From positions 545,501 through 609,500 of the forward strand of contig JACJYP010000002.1 in assembly GCA_020636045.1 (NCBI GenBank): a stretch of 64,000 nucleotides of DNA, given 5' to 3'. Made by a program: the position numbers and the translations under genes. A model generated the notes under the pieces. That model was not told the DNA's origin, made no database searches, and saw only the letters and a program-made list of their open reading frames with translations. Shown piece by piece: positions 11,180 through 18,876 of this stretch. This DNA comes from Lewinellaceae bacterium (GTDB lineage Bacteria; Bacteroidota; Bacteroidia; Chitinophagales; Saprospiraceae). Each line of letters begins with the position of its first letter. Position 1 is the stretch's first letter.

Positions 11180-11707
11180 ATGCCGGAAGAAGAACTCTAT
11201 TCATTTACCTCGATCCTGGAAGCGTCCACCAATAAGTTGTGGGGCTGCCATTTCGGCGTACCTGACTTTGTTGTAGCGGCGTTGTCGGGTGCCGGCGAAG
11301 CACGGCGGGTCGTGTGCACCTTGAATGAGAAAAAGACTTTCCAGTGCGCCCTGCTGCCCCGCGGCGACGGCTCGTTCCTGATCACCGTCAATAAAAAACT
11401 GCGCGACCAACTGGGCCTGAAGATCGGCATGAAGGTGCAGGCAAGCCTGAAAAAGGACGAAAGCCGATACGGCCTGCCCATGCCGGAAGAAATGGCCGAA
11501 GTGCTGGCGCAGGACGAGCAGGCCAACCGCCTGTTTCATGCCCTTACGCCCGGCAAACAACGCACCCTGCTCTACATTGCCGGCCATGTAAAAAATACCG
11601 ACGGCCGCATCGCGCGCGCCCTTGCCATTGCGGAGCATCTGAAAGCCGGCCAGGGAAAAATCGACTACCGGCAACTGAACGAAGATTTGAAAAACAGCAG
11701 GCGGTGA
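11180..11707 (+). CDS. YdeI/OmpD-associated family protein with N-terminal DUF1905 domain
   Basis: A 175-residue protein. Residues 1-100 (with WGCHFGVP, GSFLITVNKKLRDQLGLKIGMKV) form a DUF1905 small beta-barrel. Residues 105-175 (LAQDEQANRLFHALTPGKQRTLLYIAGHVKNTDGR split across two helices) match the bacteriocin-protection YdeI/OmpD-associated domain. This two-domain arrangement is common in Bacteroidota. The biochemical role is unproven; the family name comes from a colicin-resistance effect in enterobacteria. It follows the PfkB gene by 57 bases and may be weakly co-transcribed through the hairpin. Confidence 0.88.
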   Translation: MPEEELYSFTSILEASTNKLWGCHFGVPDFVVAALSGAGEARRVVCTLNEKKTFQCALLPRGDGSFLITVNKKLRDQLGLKIGMKVQASLKKDESRYGLPMPEEMAEVLAQDEQANRLFHALTPGKQRTLLYIAGHVKNTDGRIARALAIAEHLKAGQGKIDYRQLNEDLKNSRR

Positions 11708-11720
11708 GGGGAAATGATAC

Positions 11721-11794
11721 GAAGTAAACAGCAGGCAGTAGCAGCAGGCAGTGGCAGTGTTAATATGGATAACGTGAAATTTGGATAGGTTTTT
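11721..11794. repeat. Left arm of inverted-repeat element A
   Basis: Two inverted segments are present. The outer one starts GAAGTAAACAGCAGGCAGTA (11721-11740) and continues with GCAGT-rich sequence to about 11758. The inner one, ATAACGTGAAATTTGGATAG (11769-11788) plus GTTTT, is repeated in opposite orientation at 12371-12401. Matches are imperfect, with a few substitutions and one indel. Confidence 0.7.
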
Positions 11795-11915
11795 CTTCAC
11801 TTTTCGGGTGTATGAACCCGAACGATAAAGTCTGATGATCCCGGCGTCTTGTGAAACGGCACTTTTTTAGAATGAAAAGGGCTCTATCCCGCCGCTACGC
11901 ATCAAACGGAACCCG

Positions 11916-12276
11916 TTACACAAAGGGCGTTTGTCTTGACAAGGAACCCTGTAACGATTACACAAAGGGCGTTTGTCTTGACAAGGAACCTTGCAACGCT
12001 TACACAAAGGGCGTTTGTCTTGACAAGGAACCTTGCAGCGATTACACAAAGGGCGTTTGTCTTGACAAGGAACCTTGCAACGACAACACAAAGGGCGTTT
12101 GTCTTGACAAGGAACCTTGTAACGATTACACAAAGGGCGTTTGTCTTGACAAGGAACCCTGTAGCGATTACACAAAGGGCGTTTGTCTTGACAAGGAAGG
12201 AACTTTGCAGCGATTACATAAAGGGCGTTTGTCTTGACAAGGAACCCCTGCAACGACTACAAAGGGCGTTTGTCAA
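11916..12276. repeat. Tandem array, nine copies of a 42-bp unit
   Basis: The core CAAAGGGCGTTTGTCTTGAC begins at 11921, 11963, 12005, 12047, 12089, 12131 and 12173 (exact 42-base steps), then at 12219 (46-base step, 4-base insertion, first base T) and 12260 (41-base step). Each unit contains two overlapping palindromes, TTGTC-TT-GACAA and CAAGG-AA-CCTTG, which cannot fold at the same time. Copies differ by a few substitutions in the CCYTGYARCGAYTA segment. There are no unique spacers, so this is a minisatellite and not a CRISPR array. Confidence 0.92.
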
Positions 12277-12370
12277 TACACATTACTCCTTTGCGCCGGT
12301 GTCTTGTGATCAGGTACAAACACCGCAGAGTTTTTCCTGTCTGTAAAGGGTTGATTTGCAATACATGTAT

Positions 12371-12494
12371 CCCAAAACCTATCCAAAAATTCACGTTATG
12401 GATACGAATTGCTGCGCAAATATGATCTCCATTTCCTGCTGTGTCCAAATTCCGGCATTTCTGCCTACTGCCACTGTCAACTGCTTACTTCTCC
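12371..12494. repeat. Right arm of inverted-repeat element A
   Basis: On the minus strand this reads GAAGTAAGCAGTTGACAGTG (from about 12491), then GGAATTTGGACA, and finally ATAACGTGAATTTTTGGATAG (split over 12380-12401). Both outer and inner segments mirror the left arm. The outer end lies about 25 bases from the 3' end of the AcpH gene. Confidence 0.65.
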
Positions 12495-12519
12495 ATCGGC
12501 CCTGACCGGGGAGCTGGCA

Positions 12520-13116
12520 TTACAAACCACTTTTTGCGCGGGCCTCCGCAAGCAGTTCCGGAAAGAATGCCTGAAAATCTTCAGAGAAAAGGGAAAGGTG
12601 CTCGAAAAAGTACTCCGAAAAGGCGCCTGAGGCCACACTTTCCCGGAAACTCTCCTGCTTGATGCGCCGGCTAAACTGCTGCAACACCCATTCCAGTCCG
12701 TTGCGCTGACGGTAGCCGTGCAAAAAACGGCCCTGCAGCATATGCGGCAGCCGTCTCTGCCAGACGTCCGGCATCTCATCCGCCCGCTTTTCGAGCCGCC
12801 GGTACGTCTTTTGGGCAAAAATGTCGAACGATTCTGTGCTGTATTGTTCCCAGTGGATCGCCAGCAAATGATCATACAGGATATCCGTCACCGCCGGCGC
12901 ATATCGTCCCGCGAATTGCCGGATGCGTTCCTTGCTCGCGCGCGGTCCCGCGTGCTGGTCTGTGAAACTGTCGATCGCCCGGTGCAGCAAAATGCCGCGC
13001 TGAACGCCTTCCGGATAGTCTTTCCAGGCGCTCCCCTTGATGTCGTCGCCAATGAAATTGCCGAGCAGCAGGTCTTCGTCGTCGAAGGAAAGAAAACAAT
13101 GGGCGAGGTGGTTCAT
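12520..13116 (-). CDS. Acyl carrier protein phosphodiesterase-like protein (AcpH/DUF479)
   Basis: A 198-residue protein of the AcpH family. The N-terminus MNHLAHCFLSFDDEDLLLGNFIGD split at the usual LLGN-x-x-GD motif, followed by KG, GVQRGILLHRAIDSFTD with the HR-x-ID-x-FTD pattern, supplies the HD-like metal-binding residues of the family. AcpH removes the 4'-phosphopantetheine group from acyl carrier protein. The length agrees with the E. coli enzyme. In many Bacteroidota the activity has not been tested, so the function is by family. It is transcribed alone, divergent from ychF. Confidence 0.9.
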   Translation of the reverse strand: MNHLAHCFLSFDDEDLLLGNFIGDDIKGSAWKDYPEGVQRGILLHRAIDSFTDQHAGPRASKERIRQFAGRYAPAVTDILYDHLLAIHWEQYSTESFDIFAQKTYRRLEKRADEMPDVWQRRLPHMLQGRFLHGYRQRNGLEWVLQQFSRRIKQESFRESVASGAFSEYFFEHLSLFSEDFQAFFPELLAEARAKSGL

Positions 13117-13244
13117 ATCGGACTGGTTGCAGATGTCTGCCGGATTGTTTGCAACGCGGGCAGGTGGAAAAGGTTTTCGGGTGACGGAGGATTTGTTTTG
13201 AATGAAGACTTTACAGGCAAACGAAAAATCACGGCCGCTTTTTC

Positions 13245-13252
13245 TACCTTTG
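13245..13252 (+). promoter_or_regulatory. Bacteroidota -7 element for ychF
   Basis: TACCTTTG is an exact TAnnTTTG match about 93 bases before the ychF ATG. It predicts a leader of roughly 85 bases. The -33 element is not convincing. Confidence 0.5.
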
Positions 13253-13344
13253 CGCCCGTTTTTTCAATGCTCAAATGTAACAACGGCAATCCAAACCCGG
13301 CATTTGCAGCCCAAACAAGTATTCTTTACGCATAATTACCTTAA

Positions 13345-14451
13345 ATGGCTCTTCAATGCGGCATCGTCGGACTGCCTAATGTCGGCAAATCGACCCTGTT
13401 TAACGCCCTGACCAGCGGCAAGGCCCTGGCGGCCAACTATCCCTTCGCCACAAAAGACCCCAATGTGGGCGTGATCACCGTACCCGACGAACGGCTCGAC
13501 AAACTGGCGGAACTCGTAGACCCCCAGCGCATCGTGCCCACGACGGTGGAGATCGTCGACATCGCCGGCCTGATCAAAGGCGCGAGCCAGGGTGAAGGCC
13601 TCGGCAACCAGTTCCTCGCCAACATCCGCGAAGTGGACGCCATCGTACACGTCGTGCGCTGTTTCGATGACGACAACGTCGTGCACGTCGACGGCTCGGT
13701 AAACCCCGTGCGCGACAAAGAGATCATCGACCTCGAACTGGGACTGAAAGACCTCGAGACCGTGGAAAAAAGGATCGAAAAGGTGTCGCGCGCCGCAAAA
13801 GCGGGCAACAAGGACGACCTTCGCACCCTCGAAGTGCTGAACCGTATCAAGGCACTGCTCGAAAGCGGCAAGCCGGCCCGCGAATTGCTCGCCGGCCTCG
13901 ACGAAGATGGCGTGATGCTGGTGACACGCGACCTTTCGCTGCTCACAGCGAAGCCCACACTCTACGTTTGTAACGTCGACGAAAGCGCCATCGAGTCGGG
14001 TAACGCGCACACCGAGGCATTTAAAACGGCTGTGACCGGCGAAAATGCGGAAGTGATCCTCATTTGTGCAGGCATCGAAGCCCAGATCGCGGACATGGAA
14101 TCGAAAGAAGAGCGCGCAGAATTTCTCGAAATGATGGGCCTGAGCGAACCCGGGAAGAACAGGCTGATCCGCGCTTGCTACTCCCTGCTCAACCTGATCA
14201 CCTATTTTACTGCCGGCGAAAAAGAAGTGCGCGCATGGACGGTACGCCGCGGCGCCAAGGCGCCCGAAGCAGCCGGCGTGATCCACTCCGATTTCGAAAA
14301 AGGCTTTATCCGCGCCGAAGTGATCAAATATGCCGACTTCGTAAACCTGGGTTCGGAAGCAAAGGTCAAGGAAGCGGGAAAAATGGCGGTGGAAGGCAAG
14401 GAATACGTAGTAACCGACGGCGACGTCATGCACTTCCGGTTCAATGTGTGA
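13345..14451 (+). CDS. ychF: Redox-responsive/ribosome-associated ATPase YchF (OLA1)
   Basis: A 368-residue protein matching the universal YchF/OLA1 family in length. The P-loop is GLPNVGKSTLFNAL (residues 8-21), followed by the switch region DIAGLIKGASQGEGLGNQFL and the NVDE segment that replaces the GTPase NKxD motif, which fits the family's ATP preference. The C-terminal TGS domain (VRAWTVRRGAKAPEAAGVIH, then DFVNLGSEAKVKEAGK) is present. It associates with ribosomes and affects translation and stress responses. It has its own promoter and is followed 46 bases later by a HAD phosphatase. Confidence 0.98.
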   Translation: MALQCGIVGLPNVGKSTLFNALTSGKALAANYPFATKDPNVGVITVPDERLDKLAELVDPQRIVPTTVEIVDIAGLIKGASQGEGLGNQFLANIREVDAIVHVVRCFDDDNVVHVDGSVNPVRDKEIIDLELGLKDLETVEKRIEKVSRAAKAGNKDDLRTLEVLNRIKALLESGKPARELLAGLDEDGVMLVTRDLSLLTAKPTLYVCNVDESAIESGNAHTEAFKTAVTGENAEVILICAGIEAQIADMESKEERAEFLEMMGLSEPGKNRLIRACYSLLNLITYFTAGEKEVRAWTVRRGAKAPEAAGVIHSDFEKGFIRAEVIKYADFVNLGSEAKVKEAGKMAVEGKEYVVTDGDVMHFRFNV

Positions 14452-14497
14452 TGCCCCGGGCTAACGACTTACAATTTTTTACCAACGATTTATATCC

Positions 14498-15106
14498 GTG
14501 TCCATATCCACGATCATATTCGACCTCGGCGGGGTGCTCATCGACTGGAACCCTGAATACGTTTACCGGCAAACGATCCCCGACCCCGAGCGGCGGAAAT
14601 ATTTTTACGAACACATCTGCACCCACGACTGGAATGTAGAGCAGGATGCGGGGCGCTCGCTGGCGCTGGCGACGGAACAACTCGTGGCGCAGCACCCCGA
14701 CTGGGAACCGGAGATACGCGATTACTACGGCCGCTGGGAAGAAATGCTGGGCGGCCCGATCGACGACACGGTGCAACTGCTGGAGGAACTGCGCACAAAA
14801 GAAACCCACCGCTTGCTGGCGCTGACCAACTGGAGCGGCGAAACCTTCCCGGTGGCCCTGGACCGCTACGACTTTCTGCACTGGTTCGAGGGGATCGTGG
14901 TGTCGGGCGACGAAAAAACGCGCAAGCCGTTCCCGGAGATGTACCGCATCCTGCTCGACCGGTACGAAGTGTCTCCTTCAGAGGCGGTGTTCATCGACGA
15001 CAGCCTGAAAAATGTGGAAGCCGCCGAAGCGCTCGGCATCCGCAGCATCCATTTTCAGGGGGCTGGTCAGTTGCGCTCCGAACTGGGTCGCCTTGAAGTA
15101 TTGTAG
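14498..15106 (+). CDS. HAD-family phosphatase (YihX-like)
   Basis: A 202-residue HAD hydrolase. Motif I is FDLGGVLIDWNP (residues 8-19), where the usual first catalytic Asp is followed by Leu-Gly-Gly. Motif II is LLALTNWS, motif III the Lys in KTRKPFPEMY, and motif IV is VFIDDS (about residues 168-173). The all-helical cap between motifs I and II and the WNxE start resemble YihX-type sugar-1-phosphate phosphatases. The start is GTG at 14498; no ATG is available near the N-terminus. It is probably co-transcribed with ychF. Confidence 0.9.
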   Translation: MSISTIIFDLGGVLIDWNPEYVYRQTIPDPERRKYFYEHICTHDWNVEQDAGRSLALATEQLVAQHPDWEPEIRDYYGRWEEMLGGPIDDTVQLLEELRTKETHRLLALTNWSGETFPVALDRYDFLHWFEGIVVSGDEKTRKPFPEMYRILLDRYEVSPSEAVFIDDSLKNVEAAEALGIRSIHFQGAGQLRSELGRLEVL

Positions 15107-15432
15107 GCGTACTCCCGCTGCTCCGGCGAAGGGCCACTTTCGTCCCGGGGTCGGGAGTATGCAGTGGCAGTAGCAGTTAGCAGTAATAGCAGAATTTGGA
15201 TAAAGCAGGCGTTAGAAACCTTTTTCGAGCAGTAATTTGTATCAATATCAATACTGCCACTGCCAACTGCTACTGCCAACTTCGTTTTCAAAATGCTGCG
15301 CCACAAAACCGATCAACCCTGCTTTCGTCCCTTCTCCGGCCTCCGCGATCGAAAAAAATTCGATTGAACCAATAATTTCCGGTGTTTTACAGTTATGCGT
15401 GGTACCTTGCCATGCACAATTCCTTGCTTGCT
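15107..15432. other. Intergenic region holding repeat element B
   Basis: A 326-base gap between the HAD gene and the DUF4407 gene. It contains the inverted GCAGT-rich element described below and no convincing ORF or promoter. The ORF that would start here upstream of the DUF4407 gene uses weak GTG/ATG starts and adds no family sequence. Confidence 0.6.
15160..15285. repeat. Inverted-repeat element B of the GCAGT family
   Basis: The left arm GCAGTGGCAGTAGCAGTTAG (15161-15180) is matched on the opposite strand by GTTGGCAGTAGCAGTTGGCA, then GTGGCAGT, at about 15252-15283. The arms enclose about 70 bases and share the internal motif AATTTGGATA (about 15194) with element A. The arrangement resembles a small non-autonomous (MITE- or REP-like) hairpin element. 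No transposase is nearby. Confidence 0.7.
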
Positions 15433-16554
15433 ATGAAAACACTGGAACGTTTCTTTCTTTTTTGCTCCGGCGTCGACCATTCCATCCTTGAAAAATGCCC
15501 GACCGACCGCAATAAATACATGGGGATCGGCGCAACGGTTTTTTTCACGGGGCTGCTCGCCTTTTTTTCGTCGGGGTACGCCCTTTTCACCGTTTTTGAA
15601 TCATACCCGGCCGCAATTGCTTTCGGCATGGTGTGGGGGCTTATGATCTTCAACCTCGATCGCTACATCGTGATGAGTATGAAGAGTTACGGCAAATGGT
15701 GGCGCGACTGGCTCGTGGCGCTGCCCCGCCTGGCCCTGGCGGTGCTGCTCGCACTGGTGATCTCCAAACCCCTGGAGATGAAGATCTTTGAAAAAGAGAT
15801 ACAGGCCGAACTGGTGACGATGGAGCAGGAAGTGTTCAAGCAGCAGGAGGATCGCGTCAAGGAGCGCTATCAGGCCCGCATCGACGAACTGAAGGCACAG
15901 GTAGCCGCTCTGAGAGCGGAGATTGATGTCAAAACGGCTGCGCGCGACCAGCGGGCGCTCATGGCCCTGCAGGAAGCCGACGGCACGGGGGGCTCCGGAC
16001 AGCGCAACCTCGGTCCGATCTACCGCGCCAAAAAAGCGGATGCCGATCAGGCACAGGCCGAACTGGACGCCCTGCTCGCCACGGCCCTGCCGCAGATCGT
16101 CGAAAAAGAAGCAGCCGCAAAATCACTCGAAGCCGAAGTGCAAACGGCCATCGCAGGCCTCCAGCGCAGCACGTACGACGGCCTTGCCGCCCGTATGGAA
16201 GCGCTTGAACGGCTGACCTCAAAAAGCCAGGGCATTCTCATTGCCAGCCTGTTTATCACCCTGCTGTTCATCGCTATCGAGACGGCGCCGATCATGGTGA
16301 AACTGATCTCCTATCGCAGCCCTTACGACTATCTGCTGCACGAGCACGAGCACGTGTTTGAAATGGCGAACCTGGAAAAAACGACCCTGCTGGCCAACTC
16401 CGTTAAAAACAAATTGCGCTATGAAACGGAAACCACCGCCCACATGATCGCAGCGAGCATCGCTACGGAAAAAGCGCTGATCGACCATAAACTGAAAGAA
16501 AAACTGGAAGACCTGAAAAACAAACCCTTCAACTGGAAAGTAGGGCAGGCCTGA
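15433..16554 (+). CDS. DUF4407 membrane protein with central coiled coil
   Basis: A 373-residue protein counted from ATG 15433; the family usually begins with a short basic stretch and FLFCSGVD as here, so the longer GTG (15382) and ATG (15412) starts are less likely. Two membrane segments lie in residues 30-75, a third near 100-118, then a long charged coiled coil (about 130-270), and a fourth segment near 275-295 (GILIASLFITLLFIAIETAPIM split). This is the DUF4407 layout. Function unknown; related proteins occur across Bacteroidota. The VOC gene follows 34 bases downstream. Confidence 0.88.
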   Translation: MKTLERFFLFCSGVDHSILEKCPTDRNKYMGIGATVFFTGLLAFFSSGYALFTVFESYPAAIAFGMVWGLMIFNLDRYIVMSMKSYGKWWRDWLVALPRLALAVLLALVISKPLEMKIFEKEIQAELVTMEQEVFKQQEDRVKERYQARIDELKAQVAALRAEIDVKTAARDQRALMALQEADGTGGSGQRNLGPIYRAKKADADQAQAELDALLATALPQIVEKEAAAKSLEAEVQTAIAGLQRSTYDGLAARMEALERLTSKSQGILIASLFITLLFIAIETAPIMVKLISYRSPYDYLLHEHEHVFEMANLEKTTLLANSVKNKLRYETETTAHMIAASIATEKALIDHKLKEKLEDLKNKPFNWKVGQA

Positions 16555-16588
16555 ACAGCATAACTGTCTGATCACCAAAAAAATACCA

Positions 16589-16966
16589 ATGGAAAAGGCA
16601 AAACTGATCGGCATCGCTCCGCAACTGGTGGTCAAAGACGTGGTGAAAACGGCGGAATACTACCGGGACGTGCTGGGGTTCAGGCTCATCAACTATGTGC
16701 TCGACCCACCGGTGTACGCCATGATGGAACGCGACGGCTTTCAGGTCCATTTTGGCCAGGCAGACGGCGATATCGTAAAGGCAAATGATCAATTCCGGAA
16801 GATCGCGCATGACTTTATCATCTGGGCGCCTGAGATCGACCGTTTTTTTGAAGAAGTGACAGGCAGGGGCGCTGAGATCGTCGAAGGGATCACAACGCGG
16901 GTTTACGGTAGCCGGGAGTTTGTTATTCGCGATTGCGACGGCCATAAAATTCTGGTCAGCGACTAA
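16589..16966 (+). CDS. VOC (glyoxalase/bleomycin-resistance fold) protein
   Basis: A 125-residue protein built of two beta-alpha-beta-beta-beta units. The first is APQLVVKDVVKTAEYYRDVLGF, the second IDRFFEEVTGRGAEIVEGI, and it ends with the common VIRDCDGHKILV strand. Some metal-ligand positions seem present (His in QVHF, Asp/His in the last strand), but the substrate is unknown. It follows the DUF4407 gene closely, and a strong terminator lies 24 bases past its stop, so the two genes form a short operon. Confidence 0.88.
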   Translation: MEKAKLIGIAPQLVVKDVVKTAEYYRDVLGFRLINYVLDPPVYAMMERDGFQVHFGQADGDIVKANDQFRKIAHDFIIWAPEIDRFFEEVTGRGAEIVEGITTRVYGSREFVIRDCDGHKILVSD

Positions 16967-16990
16967 CCCTGGATCATACACTTCCTATAC

Positions 16991-17028
16991 GGGCAATGCG
17001 ATCGATGCAGACGCATTGCCCGTTTTTT
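16991..17028 (+). terminator. Rho-independent terminator
   Basis: GGGCAATGCG (16991-17000) pairs perfectly with CGCATTGCCC (17012-17021) around an 11-base loop and is followed by GTTTTTTAT. It ends the DUF4407-VOC transcription unit. Confidence 0.92.
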
Positions 17029-17060
17029 ATAACCTTTACAAGCGATAAACTGCAACCTGA

Positions 17061-17885
17061 ATGAAGTATTTCTTCGCAACCCTTTTGTGCCTGTTTAACC
17101 TGGCGTACCTGTGTGCGCAAAACCAGAACGCCGACGCCCAATCCCTGAGCATCGGCCAGATCAGAACGATTAAATCTGAGGTTCTGAATGAGGAAAGGAC
17201 GCTGAATATTTATTTGCCCGGGAAATACGATACGGCAAAAACATATCCTGTGATCTACTTGCTCGACGGAAGCATGGATGAGGATTTTATTCATATCGCA
17301 GGTTTAGTCCAGTTTTTCAATCTCATGTTCAATATGCCCGAAACGATCGTGGTGGGCATCGCCAACGTGGACCGGAAGCGGGACTTTACATTTAAAACGG
17401 ATCTGAAGGAACTCACTGAAAAATACCCGACGACCGGGCATTCCGACGCGTTTATCCGTTTTATTGAAACGGAATTGCAGCCGTTCGTGCAGCAGCATTA
17501 CAAGACAAACGGGACCCGTTACCTGATCGGACAATCGCTGGGGGGCCTGCTGGCATCCGAGATACTGCTCAAAAAACCGCATTTGTTCACCCATTACCTG
17601 ATCATCAGCCCCAGCCTCTGGTGGGACAATGAAAGCCTGCTGCAGCAAGCGGAAACGCTGCTTGCCCGGCAACCGGATTTGGATCGGTATGTATACATCT
17701 CGGTAGGCAAACAGGAAGATGAGATCATGCGAAGAGTAGCAAAAGCGCTGTTCGAAACGCTCGGGCGCGCGGACAAAAAAAGCCTCAAACTCGATTACAA
17801 ACTCATGGAGGACGACAACCACGCAACCATTCTGCACGGCAGTATTTATCAGGCGCTGCTGAAACTGTTTCCGTATAAGGAATAA
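17061..17885 (+). CDS. Exported alpha/beta-hydrolase, putative esterase family
   Basis: A 274-residue protein with a clear signal peptide (MKYFFATLLCLFNLAYLCAQ). The body is an alpha/beta hydrolase of the Fes/IroE-like putative esterase family. It has strand VIYLLDGS, the nucleophile elbow YLIGQSLGGLLA (Ser about residue 159) and an acid-His end, with DNHATILHG supplying a likely catalytic His. It should act on esters in the periplasm or outside the cell; family members include siderophore esterases and acyltransferases. The substrate cannot be told, and no iron-uptake genes adjoin it. Confidence 0.88.
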   Translation: MKYFFATLLCLFNLAYLCAQNQNADAQSLSIGQIRTIKSEVLNEERTLNIYLPGKYDTAKTYPVIYLLDGSMDEDFIHIAGLVQFFNLMFNMPETIVVGIANVDRKRDFTFKTDLKELTEKYPTTGHSDAFIRFIETELQPFVQQHYKTNGTRYLIGQSLGGLLASEILLKKPHLFTHYLIISPSLWWDNESLLQQAETLLARQPDLDRYVYISVGKQEDEIMRRVAKALFETLGRADKKSLKLDYKLMEDDNHATILHGSIYQALLKLFPYKE

Positions 17886-17986
17886 AAATCGACAAGTATG
17901 AAATCTGGTTTGCCCGGAGGTTTCTGCATGTTGCTGGAAAGGCCGGAAAAACGGTAATTTTACTTCCCTGTTCAAATCGGAATGCG

Positions 17987-18331
17987 ATGATCAACTATCA
18001 CGGCAAGACATTCAGACCTGTCAGCAATACGGAAAACGGCGAAACTTCGGCCGATACCACATTTTACTACAAACAGGAAGGAAATGTGCTTACATCGGAA
18101 TATTCCGGCGGAAAGATCGTGACCGGACATCTGATCGGGCTGGTAGATGTGCAGGGTAATATCGATATGCGATACCATCAGTTGAATGATGAAGGCGTAT
18201 TGATGACGGGCATTTGCAGATCGGTGCCGGAACGGTTGCCCGACGGCAGGATCAGGCTTCACGAAAACTGGGAATGGACATCAGGCGATCTATCCAAAGG
18301 CCGGTCGATCATAGAAGAGATCCAGGGGTAA
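17987..18331 (+). CDS. Small beta-rich protein of the family often labelled n-acetylglutamate synthase
   Basis: A 114-residue protein (MINYHGKTFRPVSNTENGET ...). The motif order TTFYYKQEGNVLTSEYSGG, GHLIGLVD, DMRYHQLND and WEWTSGD matches a widespread small family that databases commonly call n-acetylglutamate synthase. I see no GNAT acetyl-CoA signature and no amino-acid kinase domain, so that name is not supported by the sequence. The family looks like a small single beta sheet of unknown role. It is free-standing, 101 bases after the esterase gene. Confidence 0.75.
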   Translation: MINYHGKTFRPVSNTENGETSADTTFYYKQEGNVLTSEYSGGKIVTGHLIGLVDVQGNIDMRYHQLNDEGVLMTGICRSVPERLPDGRIRLHENWEWTSGDLSKGRSIIEEIQG

Positions 18332-18374
18332 CGCCATTTATTTTATCCCGGCCCTTACAGTAAAATACAGGATC

Positions 18375-18842
18375 ATGAATAACTTGAAACGGATTGCTCT
18401 ATTGATTGCTTTTTGTTCTTTTCTGATCGCCTGTGCCGATTCCGGCGCAGACAAACAGAAACCCGTGCAACCTGCCCCTGCAACGACGGCTGCCGCAAAG
18501 GCGTGCATGGACAGCATCATCGCATTCGACAGCCGCGTCGGAACGATCAGGAATCACGCCTGTGAAAAGCAATCCCTCAGCAAAACCATCACGGAATACA
18601 CAGAAGCGCTTGAAAATGCCGATTTTGCTGCTTGCCCTGTGGCATTTAAAAATGCTTTTCTTAAGCACATTCAGGCCTGGCGCAATGCACTGGCAGTGAC
18701 GGATAAATACCCCGAACTGCGCGGAGAAATGCACGATTTGTTCAATAAAATTGAAAGCGGAGACGACGGACCTGTGTTCAAAACGCTGGTGGCCGATATC
18801 TGGGCTACCTGGGCGGATATTGAAAAAGTTATGAAATCATGA
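18375..18842 (+). CDS. Lipoprotein of unknown function
   Basis: A 155-residue protein with a lipoprotein signal peptide ending LIAC (Cys about residue 20), followed by an Asp/Pro/Ala/Thr-rich tether. The remaining 110 residues appear helical, with Cys at about 44, 63 and 83 (KACMDS, HACEKQ, FAACPV). No enzymatic motif was recognised. It is 43 bases downstream of the previous gene and 34 bases upstream of the catalase-like gene, on the same strand, so the three could be co-transcribed. Confidence 0.75.
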   Translation: MNNLKRIALLIAFCSFLIACADSGADKQKPVQPAPATTAAAKACMDSIIAFDSRVGTIRNHACEKQSLSKTITEYTEALENADFAACPVAFKNAFLKHIQAWRNALAVTDKYPELRGEMHDLFNKIESGDDGPVFKTLVADIWATWADIEKVMKS

Positions 18843-18876
18843 GTTATTGTTAACTTTCAACACCATCTGTAAACCA

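Larger units (their letters stand above)
11708..12519. other. Gene-free repeat-bearing intergenic region
   Basis: This 812-base stretch holds no gene I accept. It consists of outer inverted arms, inner inverted arms and a central 42-bp tandem array, each described separately. The overlapping ORFs on both strands are products of the repeat. Confidence 0.8.

Noticed and set aside
11916..12276. Possible CRISPR array
   Set aside because: The 42-bp units are near-identical throughout with no unique spacers, and no cas gene is in the window.
11851..12346. Repeat-coded ORFs (plus and minus strand) with a 14-residue repeat such as TKGVCLDKEPC
   Set aside because: Frames are open on both strands and in more than one plus frame because the period is a multiple of three. 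There is no signal peptide, and the 46- and 41-base steps break the frame near the end.
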